From an uncultured Clostridia bacterium (GTDB taxonomy: Bacteria > Bacillota > Clostridia > Christensenellales > CAG-917): a stretch of 64,000 nucleotides of DNA. Location: positions 307,327 to 371,326 of the forward strand of contig CAKQUX010000002.1 of the NCBI GenBank assembly GCA_934277645.1, in the 5' to 3' direction. Position 1 is the stretch's first letter. Every line of letters begins with the position of its first letter. The position numbers were made by a program, and so were the translations under genes. Below are positions 22,481-31,634 of this stretch, in pieces. A model generated the notes under the pieces. The model made no database searches, had not been told where the DNA came from, and saw only the letters and a program-made list of their open reading frames with translations.

Positions 22481-24223
22481 TTAAGCCAAATAGTTTTTCA
22501 TAAAATCGACGTAGCCTTCTGCGACTAAGGTAGCTTTGTCTTTTGAATCGGCTTTGGTTGCGACGTAGATTTTGAGTTTTGGCTCTGTTCCCGACGGACG
22601 AACGCAAACCCAATCTCCGTTTTCAAGGTTCCATTTAATTGCGTTTGTCTTAGGAAGGTCGATTGCTTCCGCTTTTCCATCCGCATAGGTTTTTACTCTT
22701 GCGACCAAATCGTTTTTGGCAAGGACTTTTGCGTTTGCGATTGCGTTGAGTTTGCCTTCTCTTGCAAAATCCATAATCTTTTTCATTTTGTCCATTCCGT
22801 CAAGACCGCTGTAAAAAATCGAAACGGACTTTTCGACGTAGTAACCGAACTTCTCGAAAATTTCGATAAGACGTTTATAAACCGACGAACCGATCGATTG
22901 ATAATAGCAAGCCATTTCGGCAAAGAGCATACTTGCTACAACGGCGTCTTTATCTCTTGCGTGCGTGCCGCTTAAATAGCCGTAGCTTTCTTCATATCCG
23001 AACATAAACGTATATTGTTTGCTCTTTTCCCACTCTTTGATTTTTTCGCCGATAAACTTAAAGCCCGTCAAAACGTCGAACGTAACGGCGCCGTAGCTCG
23101 ATGCGATAGCTCTTGCGAGTTCGGTGGTGACGATTGTTTTAACGATAGCCGCGTTAGACGGCAGTGTGCCGTTTTGCTTATGCTTTGAGAGTATGTAGTC
23201 GCAAAGGAGCGAGCCGATTTGATTTCCGTTGAGCAAAACGAATTTGCCTTCGTTGTTTCGGACGGCAACGCCCATTCTGTCGCAGTCGGGATCGGTGCCG
23301 ATGACAAGGTCGCTTCCGATTTTGTCGGCAAGCTCGGTTGCCATTTTAAGAGCGTCCGGTTCTTCCGGATTCGGAACTCTTACCGTTGAAAATTCGGTGT
23401 CAGGCAACGCTTGTTCAGGTACGACCGTGACAGGGATATTCATAATTTTCAAAATAGTCGTCACAGGCATATAACCGCTACCGTGAATAGGGGTGTAAAC
23501 GATTTTAATGTCTTTGCCGACTTTTGCGACTGCTTCAGGAGAAAGGCAGAGTTTTTGAATTTCGCCGAAATAAGCGCCGTCAAGGCTCTTGCCGACAACC
23601 GTGATATAGTCGTTTGCTTTAAAATTGTCTTTGTCCTTAATCGATTCTTTTGAAAGGTTTACGTCGTCTTCTTTGATGCCGAAATAATCGAGTTTGTCGA
23701 TAAAGCCTACGACGATTTCGGTATCTTCCGGTGACATTTGCGCGCCGTCAGGTCCGTAAACTTTGTATCCGTTGTAAATTTTAGGGTTGTGCGATGCAGT
23801 AATCATAATGCCTGCCGCCGCTCCGTAATGACGAATAGCGAACGAACAAACGGGAACAGGTCTTACGTTTTCAAAAAGATAAACGTTGATTCCGTGCGCC
23901 GAAAGCACCTTTGCCGATAAAATCGCAAATTCACTTGAACAACGTCTTGTGTCATAAGAAATGACAACGCCGTTTTTCTTTGCGCCGTCACCGAGCGTTT
24001 CGATGAACTTTGCAAGTCCTTCCGTTGCTCTGCGAACGGTGAAACGGTTCATACGGTTTGTGCCGACGTCCAAAACTCCGCGCATACCTGCCGTTCCGAA
24101 TGCGAGCGGAATTGCAAACGCTTCTTTCTTTTCGTCGTCGGTCAGTTCTTTAAGCCTTGCTTTCTCGTCGGCGGTCAGCTCGTCGCTTGCCAAAAATTTG
24201 TTGTAAGTATCTAAGTAAGACAT
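22481..24223 (-). CDS. pgcA: Phosphoglucomutase/phosphomannomutase
   Basis: 580 residues, the length of the long Firmicute alpha-phosphoglucomutase. The phosphoserine loop GIMITASHNP has Ser144; the Mg loop reads GTDPDCDRMG (about 315-324); the sugar loop GYEESYGY and the phosphate-binding RPSGTEPK near the C-terminus are all present. It interconverts glucose 1- and 6-phosphate for UDP-glucose and wall glycolipid synthesis. GGAGG precedes the ATG. Monocistronic. Confidence 0.93.
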   Translation of the reverse strand: MSYLDTYNKFLASDELTADEKARLKELTDDEKKEAFAIPLAFGTAGMRGVLDVGTNRMNRFTVRRATEGLAKFIETLGDGAKKNGVVISYDTRRCSSEFAILSAKVLSAHGINVYLFENVRPVPVCSFAIRHYGAAAGIMITASHNPKIYNGYKVYGPDGAQMSPEDTEIVVGFIDKLDYFGIKEDDVNLSKESIKDKDNFKANDYITVVGKSLDGAYFGEIQKLCLSPEAVAKVGKDIKIVYTPIHGSGYMPVTTILKIMNIPVTVVPEQALPDTEFSTVRVPNPEEPDALKMATELADKIGSDLVIGTDPDCDRMGVAVRNNEGKFVLLNGNQIGSLLCDYILSKHKQNGTLPSNAAIVKTIVTTELARAIASSYGAVTFDVLTGFKFIGEKIKEWEKSKQYTFMFGYEESYGYLSGTHARDKDAVVASMLFAEMACYYQSIGSSVYKRLIEIFEKFGYYVEKSVSIFYSGLDGMDKMKKIMDFAREGKLNAIANAKVLAKNDLVARVKTYADGKAEAIDLPKTNAIKWNLENGDWVCVRPSGTEPKLKIYVATKADSKDKATLVAEGYVDFMKNYLA

Positions 24224-24423
24224 AATGCCTCCAAAAAATTTATATAGAAATATTATACCTTTTTAAAAGCGCATAGTCAATATCAATTCCTTTTAGGGCG
24301 GCAGAATATTTGCATTTTTAAGTGAAAAATTTTTATAAACTCTATACTGAATATGGAACGGAAATAAGAAAGAATATGACAAAAGTTTTTTAAAAACGAT
24401 AAATATCGATATGAAAGTAAACT

Positions 24424-25749
24424 TTATTTGCCGTAAGAAACTTTTGACTTATCGGTTGTAGCGATAAGCTCTGCCTGCGGTTTGTAAACGTTATGTCGAA
24501 TTTTGCGTTTTATCGTCATTCCGTTTTCGACGTACGAAAGATAAGCGTCGGATTCAAATCCGTCTTTTCCTTGCCTTATTACGTCGCCCTCGCTCAGCGT
24601 TTCGTCATAGACGTATTTTTTGTCGAACGGAAGAGTCTTTGTCACTATGCTGTCGATTTTTATATCGTTTCCGCTTATTCCGTAAATCTGAAAACGCACG
24701 GATTTGTTTTCGACGTAGCCGTGAATATAAATCGGTTTGTCAGTTACGTTTTTTATTTTCAAATCGCTGTAGTTCGATACCATAGCGTCAAGCGACGGCC
24801 CAACGTACGATACGGGCAGTGAGTGTTGATTTGCTTCGACAATTTGAAGTCCTGCCAAAAGCGCGGCGTTGTAAAGGGTTGTCGAAACTTGACAAACGCC
24901 TCCGCCGATGCCGCTTGTAAATTCGCCGTCGACAATAATTTTAGCTTCTTTAAATCCGTTTTCTTCCGTCCGTTTCCCAACCGTTTCGTTGAATGAAAAA
25001 ACTTCGTTCGGCAAAAGCATATAGCCGTCAATTTTACTTGCGGCAAGTGCGATATTGTTTGAACGCCCTTCGCCCGACGAATAAAACGAAGTCTGAAAAT
25101 CGCCGCGCAAAACCGTTCGCGCTTTAAGGCTGTCAAGGCTTTCCGCTTTTCTTTCGACAAGATAAACAGAAGAATTTGATTTGCCGTCCACGGCGGAAAA
25201 AAGCGCTTTGTAAAAATCGACGGCATTAAGAGTTATTCCGTCTTTTCCGACTTCATAAGACGTTTTTCCGAGTTTTGTCGTAAATTTCGACTCGCAAAAT
25301 TCGACGCAGTTTTCCGATTTAACGTCATTGTAAATTTGTTCCGCATTGCTTAAAACGAAATTTGCCGCATCGGTTGCCGAGCAAAAGTTTAGCAGCGTTT
25401 CAAACTGAGCCGAATAAGTATAACCCTTTTTGGATTTCATTTTTTCGGAATTTATCGTAGGAGTAGCGGTATAAGTTTTGTTGCCGATTGTGACTTTATC
25501 AGTGTCAAACGTTACCGTTAAACATAAGTCTGAATTCTTAGCGTAGCATATCGGCAAAACGGCGGCTTGCGCTGCATGGGTGAAGCTAAATAAAAAAATC
25601 AAAAACGCGATGCAAAAAACGCAGGGCAGGAAACCACATATCAAGTTTCTGTTTGAATTTTTATAGCAGCTATGCATCGTCGTTTTCATAAGTTTAGTTT
25701 GCGAAAAAAATCGGATAATAATCTTAAAACGATTGGAAATAAAAAACAT
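24424..25749 (-). CDS. VanW family exported protein
   Basis: 441 residues from the first ATG (25749); a second possible start is 25689 and neither has a ribosome site. A hydrophobic signal or anchor (about 38-62, FLPCVFCIAFLIFLFSFTHA) precedes a PG-binding-like region and then the VanW domain (about 215-350) with NIALAASKIDGYMLLPNEVFSFNETVG, GIGGGVCQVSTTLYNAALLAGL and HSLPVSYVGPSLDAMV. VanW proteins are wall-associated, role unclear despite the link to glycopeptide resistance clusters; no van genes are near. Confidence 0.88.
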   Translation of the reverse strand: MFFISNRFKIIIRFFSQTKLMKTTMHSCYKNSNRNLICGFLPCVFCIAFLIFLFSFTHAAQAAVLPICYAKNSDLCLTVTFDTDKVTIGNKTYTATPTINSEKMKSKKGYTYSAQFETLLNFCSATDAANFVLSNAEQIYNDVKSENCVEFCESKFTTKLGKTSYEVGKDGITLNAVDFYKALFSAVDGKSNSSVYLVERKAESLDSLKARTVLRGDFQTSFYSSGEGRSNNIALAASKIDGYMLLPNEVFSFNETVGKRTEENGFKEAKIIVDGEFTSGIGGGVCQVSTTLYNAALLAGLQIVEANQHSLPVSYVGPSLDAMVSNYSDLKIKNVTDKPIYIHGYVENKSVRFQIYGISGNDIKIDSIVTKTLPFDKKYVYDETLSEGDVIRQGKDGFESDAYLSYVENGMTIKRKIRHNVYKPQAELIATTDKSKVSYGK

Positions 25750-25979
25750 AAATTTTTTGTCTAATGGCGTTTATATCTTATATGGGTTTAGGTTTTATTT
25801 ATCTGTTAAGTTTGATTTAGTATTCAGGTTTTTGTAGCATTTAAGTTGATAATAGTGTTTAAGATTGCCATAGTTAGTGGTTAAGTCCGATATGGCATTT
25901 CGATTTGACAATTAAGTTTGCCATAGCGTAATGCTGTTAAAAAATTAAATAATAAAAATAAAATTTGTTAAAACAAAAA
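25750..25979. other. AT-rich spacer with TTAAGTTTG-like repeats
   Basis: No gene. Imperfect units around TTAAGTTTG and GCCATAG recur several times between the VanW start and the PHP terminator; no promoter can be named with confidence. Confidence 0.5.
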
Positions 25980-26000
25980 GCCGCATAGTTTCTATGCGGC
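25980..26000 (-). terminator. Terminator of the tilS-to-PHP gene run
   Basis: GCCGCATAG-TTT-CTATGCGGC, followed on the minus strand by CTTTTTGTTTT. Confidence 0.85.
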
Positions 26001-26022
26001 GTAAATTGACGATTGGGAATGA

Positions 26023-26844
26023 TTATATTTTTTTAGGAAGAAGTTTATTCAGGTCGCTCTCTTCCATAAGCGGAGTAAAGCCGTGTTTGTTGTGCGGATC
26101 TGACGTCGACGGATTGTGGAAGTCGCTTCCTGCTGTCGGAATCAGTCCGAATTTTTTGGCGACCGCCGACAAGGTTTTTTCGTCCGTTTCGTTGTGCGAA
26201 GGGTAGCAGACTTCGAGTCCTTTAAGTCCGTAAGTCTTTAAGCCTTCGATAAGCAAGTCGAGTTTCTTGTCGATGAGATATGCTTTCGGGTGCGCTAAAA
26301 CCGGAACGCCGCCTGCTTTCACTATGCACGAAACGGCGGTTAGCGGAGTAAGACGCTTTGCAGTCACGTATGCTTTTTTGCCGTTTCCGAGATAGGTGTC
26401 GAACGCGTCGTTTACGTCAACCGAATATCCCGCTTTGACCATAGCGTTTGCAAAATGTACTCTTCCGATTCCCTGTTCGGTCGGGTCTAAGTCGAGTTTG
26501 ATTCCTAGCTCAACAAGCCTGTTATAAAGTTTTACGTTCCTATCCGTTCTGAAAGATTTGATAAGGTCTAACGTTTCGAGAAAGTCGGGGTCGTTATACT
26601 TTATGTTGTAACCCAAAACGTGAATTTCTCTGAACGTATAAGTGGAAATTTCGATAGCGGGGCTAAACGCCATATTCAGCTTTTTGGCAATTTCGACACC
26701 TTCTTCGATGCCGCCCACTGTATCGTGGTCGGTTATGGCAAAGGCTTTTGCGCCTTTATCTTTCAACATAACCGCTCTTTCGGTAGGAGAGAGCTTGCCG
26801 TCGCTGAAAGTCGTATGATTGTGCATATCGGCAAATATTCTCAT
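26023..26844 (-). CDS. PHP domain phosphoesterase
   Basis: 273 residues. Metal-binding motifs of the PHP fold are in order: DMHNHTTFSDG (6-16), AITDHDTVGG, VLAHPKAY and GSDFHNP. Closest to the YciV/TrpH-type PHP enzymes, which act on 3',5'-nucleoside bisphosphates or short RNA; exact substrate not certain. It starts 1 nt after the rmuC stop and is last in the run tilS-hpt-cca-rmuC-PHP. Confidence 0.88.
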   Translation of the reverse strand: MRIFADMHNHTTFSDGKLSPTERAVMLKDKGAKAFAITDHDTVGGIEEGVEIAKKLNMAFSPAIEISTYTFREIHVLGYNIKYNDPDFLETLDLIKSFRTDRNVKLYNRLVELGIKLDLDPTEQGIGRVHFANAMVKAGYSVDVNDAFDTYLGNGKKAYVTAKRLTPLTAVSCIVKAGGVPVLAHPKAYLIDKKLDLLIEGLKTYGLKGLEVCYPSHNETDEKTLSAVAKKFGLIPTAGSDFHNPSTSDPHNKHGFTPLMEESDLNKLLPKKI

Positions 26845-26845
26845 A

Positions 26846-28153
26846 TCAGTCCTCGTCGTCCGCGCCTATAATTGACGCGGTGTTTTCAATAAGGTCGGTT
26901 TGTTCGTCAGGCAATGCTCCGACGTTCGACAAACGTTTTTGAATAAGCTCCGTGCGTTTGCCTGCGTCGTCGATAGTCGATTGAACGCCTTCGAGTTTCT
27001 TTTTGGTTTGATTTAAAAGTTCGTTAAATTTAGCGAAATCTTTTCTGAACTGTTCGAGCAGTTTCCAGATTTCGGTGCTACGCTTTTCGATTGCGACGGT
27101 TCTGAATCCCATTTGCAAACTATTGAGAAGAGCGGCAAGAGTAGTCGGTCCGCAGATTACGACTCTGTATTGCGATTGTAAGTTTTCGATAAGTCCCGGG
27201 CGTTTGACAACTTCGGCATAGAGTCCTTCGATTGTCAGATACAAAATAGCAAAGTCGGTTGTCTTTGGCGGATGAACGTATTTTTGTCTTATCGACGCGG
27301 CTTCTTCCTTTATGCGACGCTCCAATTTTTTTGCGGCGTCGTCGATTTCGGCAACGTTTCCGCTTTCGGACGCTTCGACAAGTTTGAGATAGTCTTCAAT
27401 AGGGAACTTCGAGTCGATAGGCAGGTAAACCGTGTCATCGTCTTTGCCCGGAAGATTGATGACAAAGTCTACGCGTTCGTCGCCCGATTTTGTGATATTG
27501 ACGTTTTTGGAATATTGTTCTTTTGTCAGTATCTGGCTCAAAAGATTATCAAGCGCGATTTCGCCCCAAGTGCCGCGTTGCTTGACGTTGGAGAAAATCT
27601 TCTTAAGGTCGTTTACTCCCGTTTTCAGATTTTGCATTTCGGCAAAGCCTTGCGTGATTTCGCCGAGCACTTCGCTGACTCTCTTAAACGAGTTGTTGAA
27701 ACGCTCTTCAAGCGTCGAGCTGAGTTTTTCGTCAACCGTTTCGCGCATTTTGTTTAATTGCTTTTCGTTATCGCCGCGCATGGTTTCGAGCTTCGAGTCA
27801 ACGTTCGACATAAATTCAAGCATTCTGTTTTCGAGCGAAGCGGTACTTTTTTGTTGATATTCGACAAGAGTCGCAACTTTATCGCCAAGCGCCTTGACTT
27901 CCTTTTCGACGTTTTGCGACATAAGGTTTGTCGAGCCCACCGTCATCTCGTTGTTCATTTTAAGAGTGTCTATTATATCTGCTTTGATTTCTCTGAGCGT
28001 GTCTTTATTTTCTTTTGCGCTCTTGTCAAGCGCCGTTTCTATATCGTTTGCTCCGCTCGTATTGTTTTTTCTTAAAAGCGTCAACACAAGTGAAACGACC
28101 GTCAAAATAGTTGAAACGACGGTGAGAGCGATTAAAACGTAAATAGCTGTCAT
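26846..28153 (-). CDS. rmuC: RmuC family DNA recombination protein
   Basis: 435 residues. One N-terminal membrane helix (2-24), a long coiled coil (about 40-190), then the nuclease-like RmuC domain with RGTWGEIALDNLLSQIL and DSKFPIEDYLKLVE. RmuC limits certain DNA inversions and may cut or protect recombination intermediates. GGAG precedes the ATG, and the start overlaps the cca stop by 4 nt. Confidence 0.9.
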   Translation of the reverse strand: MTAIYVLIALTVVSTILTVVSLVLTLLRKNNTSGANDIETALDKSAKENKDTLREIKADIIDTLKMNNEMTVGSTNLMSQNVEKEVKALGDKVATLVEYQQKSTASLENRMLEFMSNVDSKLETMRGDNEKQLNKMRETVDEKLSSTLEERFNNSFKRVSEVLGEITQGFAEMQNLKTGVNDLKKIFSNVKQRGTWGEIALDNLLSQILTKEQYSKNVNITKSGDERVDFVINLPGKDDDTVYLPIDSKFPIEDYLKLVEASESGNVAEIDDAAKKLERRIKEEAASIRQKYVHPPKTTDFAILYLTIEGLYAEVVKRPGLIENLQSQYRVVICGPTTLAALLNSLQMGFRTVAIEKRSTEIWKLLEQFRKDFAKFNELLNQTKKKLEGVQSTIDDAGKRTELIQKRLSNVGALPDEQTDLIENTASIIGADDED

Positions 28154-29520
28154 TTTCTCATCTCCTTACAAATTCTTTTGAGAGCGGCGTATTGTCCCAT
28201 GTAGCCAAGCAAGTTTTCTTTTATCGCCGTTTCGAGCGTTTTCGACAAAATCGTCGCTCTAAGTTTAGGTTCGACACCGATTTCAACAAGTTCCTTTCCG
28301 CCTACTTTAAGGTCGGATATTTTCATCGGCACTCCGTCGTTTTTCATTTGAACGTAAAGCGCGTCGATTCTGTCCGCACCGTCGCTGTAAAAACCTTTCG
28401 CCGCCATGGCGTCCGCTCTCATAAGGTTTGTCAGCGAATGAATGATATCGTTGTTTTTTGCGATAAAAACTTTAAGTTTGTTGTTTTTTGTCAAATTGTC
28501 GAGATTGTACATGTGGTTTGCAATAAGTCGGCAATTAAAATCAACTTCGTCGTTTGAAAGTTTAAGTCCCTTTCTGCCGAGAAGTTCTCTTGCCATTTCG
28601 CTTCCGATTTTAGGGTGGTCGTACATATTGCCGAACTTCTTTTGGCAATAGGGTTTGGCGATATCGTGTAAAAGAGCGGCAAGTCTTACGTCGGGCGTAC
28701 TGAACTTAACCGCCATAAGAGAATGCTCAAACACGTCATAGTTGTGATATTTCGGATTTTGCTTAAGTCCTTTTCCGTCCATAAGCGGCGGAAAAATAAG
28801 TCCGAGCGCGCCGATTTCGTCAAGCAATTTTACTCCGACAAAATGACCGTCCTTATTGTTTAAGGCAGGGTAACGGGTGTCGGCAATCAAAATCTTTTTT
28901 AGTTCCGCGGCAATGCGTTCTTTTGATAAGTCGAGAATTTGTCCGACTAAACTTTTTGCTGTCGAAAGCGTTTCTTTTTCAATCGAAAAATTAAGTTCAG
29001 CCGCAAAGCGGACAAGACGTAAAATTCTCAGTCCGTCTTCTCCGAAAACTTTTTTCGGTGAGGTGACGGTTGACAAAATTTTGTTTTGAAGGTCACTAAG
29101 TCCGCCCGTAGGATCTACAAGTTCGTCTGACAATATATTGTAATAAATTGCGTTGATTTTAAAATCGCGACGGAGTGCGTCTGCGGCTACGTCTTTTGTA
29201 AAGATTACTTTTGTCGGCGAATGAACTCCGCCTGTCGGGTAGCTGTCGATTCTGAAAGTGGTGTATTCATAACTTGACTTTTTACCCTTTATTATCAAAG
29301 TGCCGACTCTAAGGTTAGAGTCGAGCACTTTAAAGTCGCTGCCTGATAGCAATTTTTTTATCTCGTCGGGAGCAAGCGACCCTGTAACGTCGATATCGCT
29401 TGCTTTAAATCCCAAAATTCCGCAACGGACGTAGCCGCCTACAACGTAAAGCGGCGATGACGGCGGAAAAAGTTTTGCGAGATTATTAAGGTCTTCCGAA
29501 ATCGGAATTTTAGTTTTCAT
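28150..29520 (-). CDS. cca: CCA tRNA nucleotidyltransferase / poly(A) polymerase family
   Basis: 456 residues. The nucleotidyltransferase head has YVVGGYVRCGILG and the acidic ASDIDVTGS; RRDFKINAIYYN follows, and an HD domain shows LLHDIAKP (about residue 287). It repairs or adds the CCA tail of tRNAs. All five tRNAs in the window encode CCA, so repair is likely its main role. AGAGGTG precedes the ATG; it overlaps hpt by 11 nt and rmuC by 4 nt. Confidence 0.88.
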   Translation of the reverse strand: MKTKIPISEDLNNLAKLFPPSSPLYVVGGYVRCGILGFKASDIDVTGSLAPDEIKKLLSGSDFKVLDSNLRVGTLIIKGKKSSYEYTTFRIDSYPTGGVHSPTKVIFTKDVAADALRRDFKINAIYYNILSDELVDPTGGLSDLQNKILSTVTSPKKVFGEDGLRILRLVRFAAELNFSIEKETLSTAKSLVGQILDLSKERIAAELKKILIADTRYPALNNKDGHFVGVKLLDEIGALGLIFPPLMDGKGLKQNPKYHNYDVFEHSLMAVKFSTPDVRLAALLHDIAKPYCQKKFGNMYDHPKIGSEMARELLGRKGLKLSNDEVDFNCRLIANHMYNLDNLTKNNKLKVFIAKNNDIIHSLTNLMRADAMAAKGFYSDGADRIDALYVQMKNDGVPMKISDLKVGGKELVEIGVEPKLRATILSKTLETAIKENLLGYMGQYAALKRICKEMRK

Positions 29521-30055
29521 ACACCTCTTTTGCTAAAATGCAAACGTCAGGGAGATTGCGGAATTTTTCGTCGTAGTCGAGTCCGTAGCCGACGACGAAG
29601 CAATCCGGAATTTCAAAGCCGACGTAGTTGCCTTTAAGTTCTACTCTTCTTCTTGAAGGTTTGTCGAGAAGCGAGCAAAGTTTGATTGATTTAGGGTTTC
29701 TTGCTTCTAAAACTTTTATAAGATAGGTAAGGGTGATTCCCGTATCGATAATGTCTTCGACGATAAGAACGTTTTTACCGTCGATAGGTTCGGTAAGGTC
29801 TTTTATCATTTTAACTTCGCCCGAAGTGCTTGTGCCTGCTCCGTAGCTCGAAAGCGACATAAAGTCGAGTTCGATGTTATAACCTTTTAAGTTTTTGAAA
29901 AGTTCTGCCAAAAAGATAGAAGCTCCGCGCAAAATGCCGACGACCAAAATCGGCTCGCCGTTGTAGTCTTTTGAAATTTGTTCGGCCATTTCTTTTGCCC
30001 TTGCTTCGATTTGTTCGCCCGTGATTAAAACCTTTTCGATTTCCTTACCGTACAT
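29510..30055 (-). CDS. hpt: Hypoxanthine phosphoribosyltransferase
   Basis: 181 residues with the PRPP loop VLIVEDIIDTGITL (about 95-108), the N-terminal flexible loop LSSYGAGTSTSG and the purine-stacking DCFVVGYGLDYDEKFRNLP. It salvages hypoxanthine and guanine. AAGGAG site; the start overlaps tilS by 11 nt. The tilS-hpt pair is conserved across Firmicutes (ftsH, the usual next gene, is replaced here by cca). Confidence 0.94.
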   Translation of the reverse strand: MYGKEIEKVLITGEQIEARAKEMAEQISKDYNGEPILVVGILRGASIFLAELFKNLKGYNIELDFMSLSSYGAGTSTSGEVKMIKDLTEPIDGKNVLIVEDIIDTGITLTYLIKVLEARNPKSIKLCSLLDKPSRRRVELKGNYVGFEIPDCFVVGYGLDYDEKFRNLPDVCILAKEVYEN

Positions 30056-31343
30056 TGTTTTCTCCTTTTACCTCTAAAACGTATTTAGTGTTTTCGTCAA
30101 TTTTTATTTTATCGGAAATCTCCACTCCGATTATTAAAAGTATATCATTTTCATCGGCAATTACAAGCAAATTTTCACGAAGTCTAAGCGGAATTTTTTT
30201 GTCAGTTAAAAAGTCTCCGAGATTTTTTGTGCCGCCGTTAAACTTTGTAAATTTATCGCCGTCTTGTCTATGCCTTAAAACCGCCGTTTTCGGAATTTTA
30301 TCGAAATCGCAAACAAGTCCGTCGGCAGCAATTCGCCTTGAACCGTCAAAAGGCTCAATCGAAAAAGTAACGCCCTTATAGCCGTCAGACAAAACTTTTT
30401 CAAAAGGAACGGATACGCTATCGACTATGGCTTTTTTCTGAAACGTCAAGCCGTCCGATTCTTTATAGACCGAAACGCCGAACGGCATATCGAGTTTTTT
30501 GCCCGCTTCTTCTAAGGCAAGCGAAAGAATAAGGTCGAAATGCCTTTCTTCGACGTCTTGCTCTACTCCGAGTTTTGAAAAGCACGTCGCTATTTCTTTT
30601 TTAAAAAGATAAGGGTGTTTGAACGGCGCAAAGATTTTAAATCCGCCGTTTACGCTTGTCGGCTCGTCGATTAAGGAGCGGCAAAAATCTTCCGCTTCGG
30701 TTGCCGAGCGAACAAGTCTTGCCACGCTGTTTGGAAACGACGGAAATTTCTTTTCGATTTTCGGAATGACGTTAAGACGAAAATAATTTCTCGTCACGTT
30801 GTCGAATTCGTTTGTTTCGTCGTTTTGATGCGGAATGCCGTTCTCCTTTAAAAACTCGCTAAGCTCGGCTTTTGTGTAACTTAAAAGTGGTCTGATTAAA
30901 TATCCTTTTAAAGGCAAAATTCCTTTAAGTCCGTTTATTCCCGTGCCGCGGCAAATTCTGAGCAGAACGGTTTCTGCCTGATCGTTTGCGTGATGGGCGG
31001 TTGCAACGAAATCGCAAAAGCCGTTTTCCACTTCGTTTTTAAAAATTGCGTGTCTAAGTTCACGCGCGGCAAGTTCGAGCGATATGCGCTTTTCGTTAGC
31101 ATATTTAGGCGCGTCGACGCTAAAACCTTTAAATACGATATTGTGTTTAAAGCAAAACTCCTCGACGAATTTACTGTCGCTTAAGCTGGCTTCGCCCCTT
31201 ATTCCGTGTTCGACGTTGACAACGTAAAACTCTCCGTTGTAGCAAGTTTTAAACAGCCACAAAAGAGCCATACTGTCCGTGCCGCCGCTGACGGCAAGAG
31301 CAATCTTTTTTCCTTTTACGATTTCGGGGAGCTTTAATTCCAT
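30045..31343 (-). CDS. tilS: tRNA(Ile)-lysidine synthase
   Basis: 432 residues from ATG 31343 (an upstream ATG at 31361 is inside the promoter). PP-loop motif ALAVSGGTDSMALL near the N-terminus, HGIRGEAS and TAHHANDQAETVLLRICRGTG are diagnostic; a C-terminal substrate domain ends with GDKFTKFNGGTKNLGDFL. TilS converts the CAU wobble C of tRNA-Ile2 to lysidine. No Shine-Dalgarno; TTGATT-16-TATAAT ends exactly 6 nt before this ATG, implying a leaderless operon transcript for tilS-hpt-cca-rmuC-PHP. Confidence 0.92.
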   Translation of the reverse strand: MELKLPEIVKGKKIALAVSGGTDSMALLWLFKTCYNGEFYVVNVEHGIRGEASLSDSKFVEEFCFKHNIVFKGFSVDAPKYANEKRISLELAARELRHAIFKNEVENGFCDFVATAHHANDQAETVLLRICRGTGINGLKGILPLKGYLIRPLLSYTKAELSEFLKENGIPHQNDETNEFDNVTRNYFRLNVIPKIEKKFPSFPNSVARLVRSATEAEDFCRSLIDEPTSVNGGFKIFAPFKHPYLFKKEIATCFSKLGVEQDVEERHFDLILSLALEEAGKKLDMPFGVSVYKESDGLTFQKKAIVDSVSVPFEKVLSDGYKGVTFSIEPFDGSRRIAADGLVCDFDKIPKTAVLRHRQDGDKFTKFNGGTKNLGDFLTDKKIPLRLRENLLVIADENDILLIIGVEISDKIKIDENTKYVLEVKGENNVR

Positions 31344-31349
31344 ATCGTT

Positions 31350-31377
31350 ATTATATAACATAAAACAGCAAAATCAA
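31350..31377 (-). promoter_or_regulatory. tilS operon promoter, leaderless type
   Basis: Minus strand TTGATT (31372-31377), 16 nt, consensus TATAAT (31350-31355), 6 nt to ATG 31343. Confidence 0.8.
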
Positions 31378-31390
31378 AACGGAAACAGGG

Positions 31391-31421
31391 AAAAAAACTA
31401 CCCGCCTTAAAAAATGGGCGG
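31391..31421 (-). terminator. Terminator downstream of spoIIE
   Basis: CCGCCC/GGGCGG stem with T-run TTTTTTT on the minus strand. The 214 nt between it and the spoIIE stop holds repeated AAGCATAAGAG-like words but no gene. Confidence 0.7.
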
Positions 31422-31634
31422 AAGAGTAAGGAAAAGAGCAGAGAGGAAAGGAACGTTGCCCAAGCCTAAGAGCTTTGCTATACCTTTTTAGTTTAGTGCG
31501 TTAAAAGGAACGCCGTCTAAGCATAAAAGATTTATAAAAAGTCATTCGCACAGGTTAAAGCGCAAAAAACGTAGTTTAGGCATAAGAGTTTTTTAAAAAG
31601 CATTTTTTCAAGGCGCACGAAAAAGAAGCGCAGG

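Noticed and set aside
24424..25749. Vancomycin-resistance cluster suggested by VanW
   Set aside because: VanW-domain proteins are common in Clostridia without resistance; no vanHAX, vanR or vanS genes are nearby.
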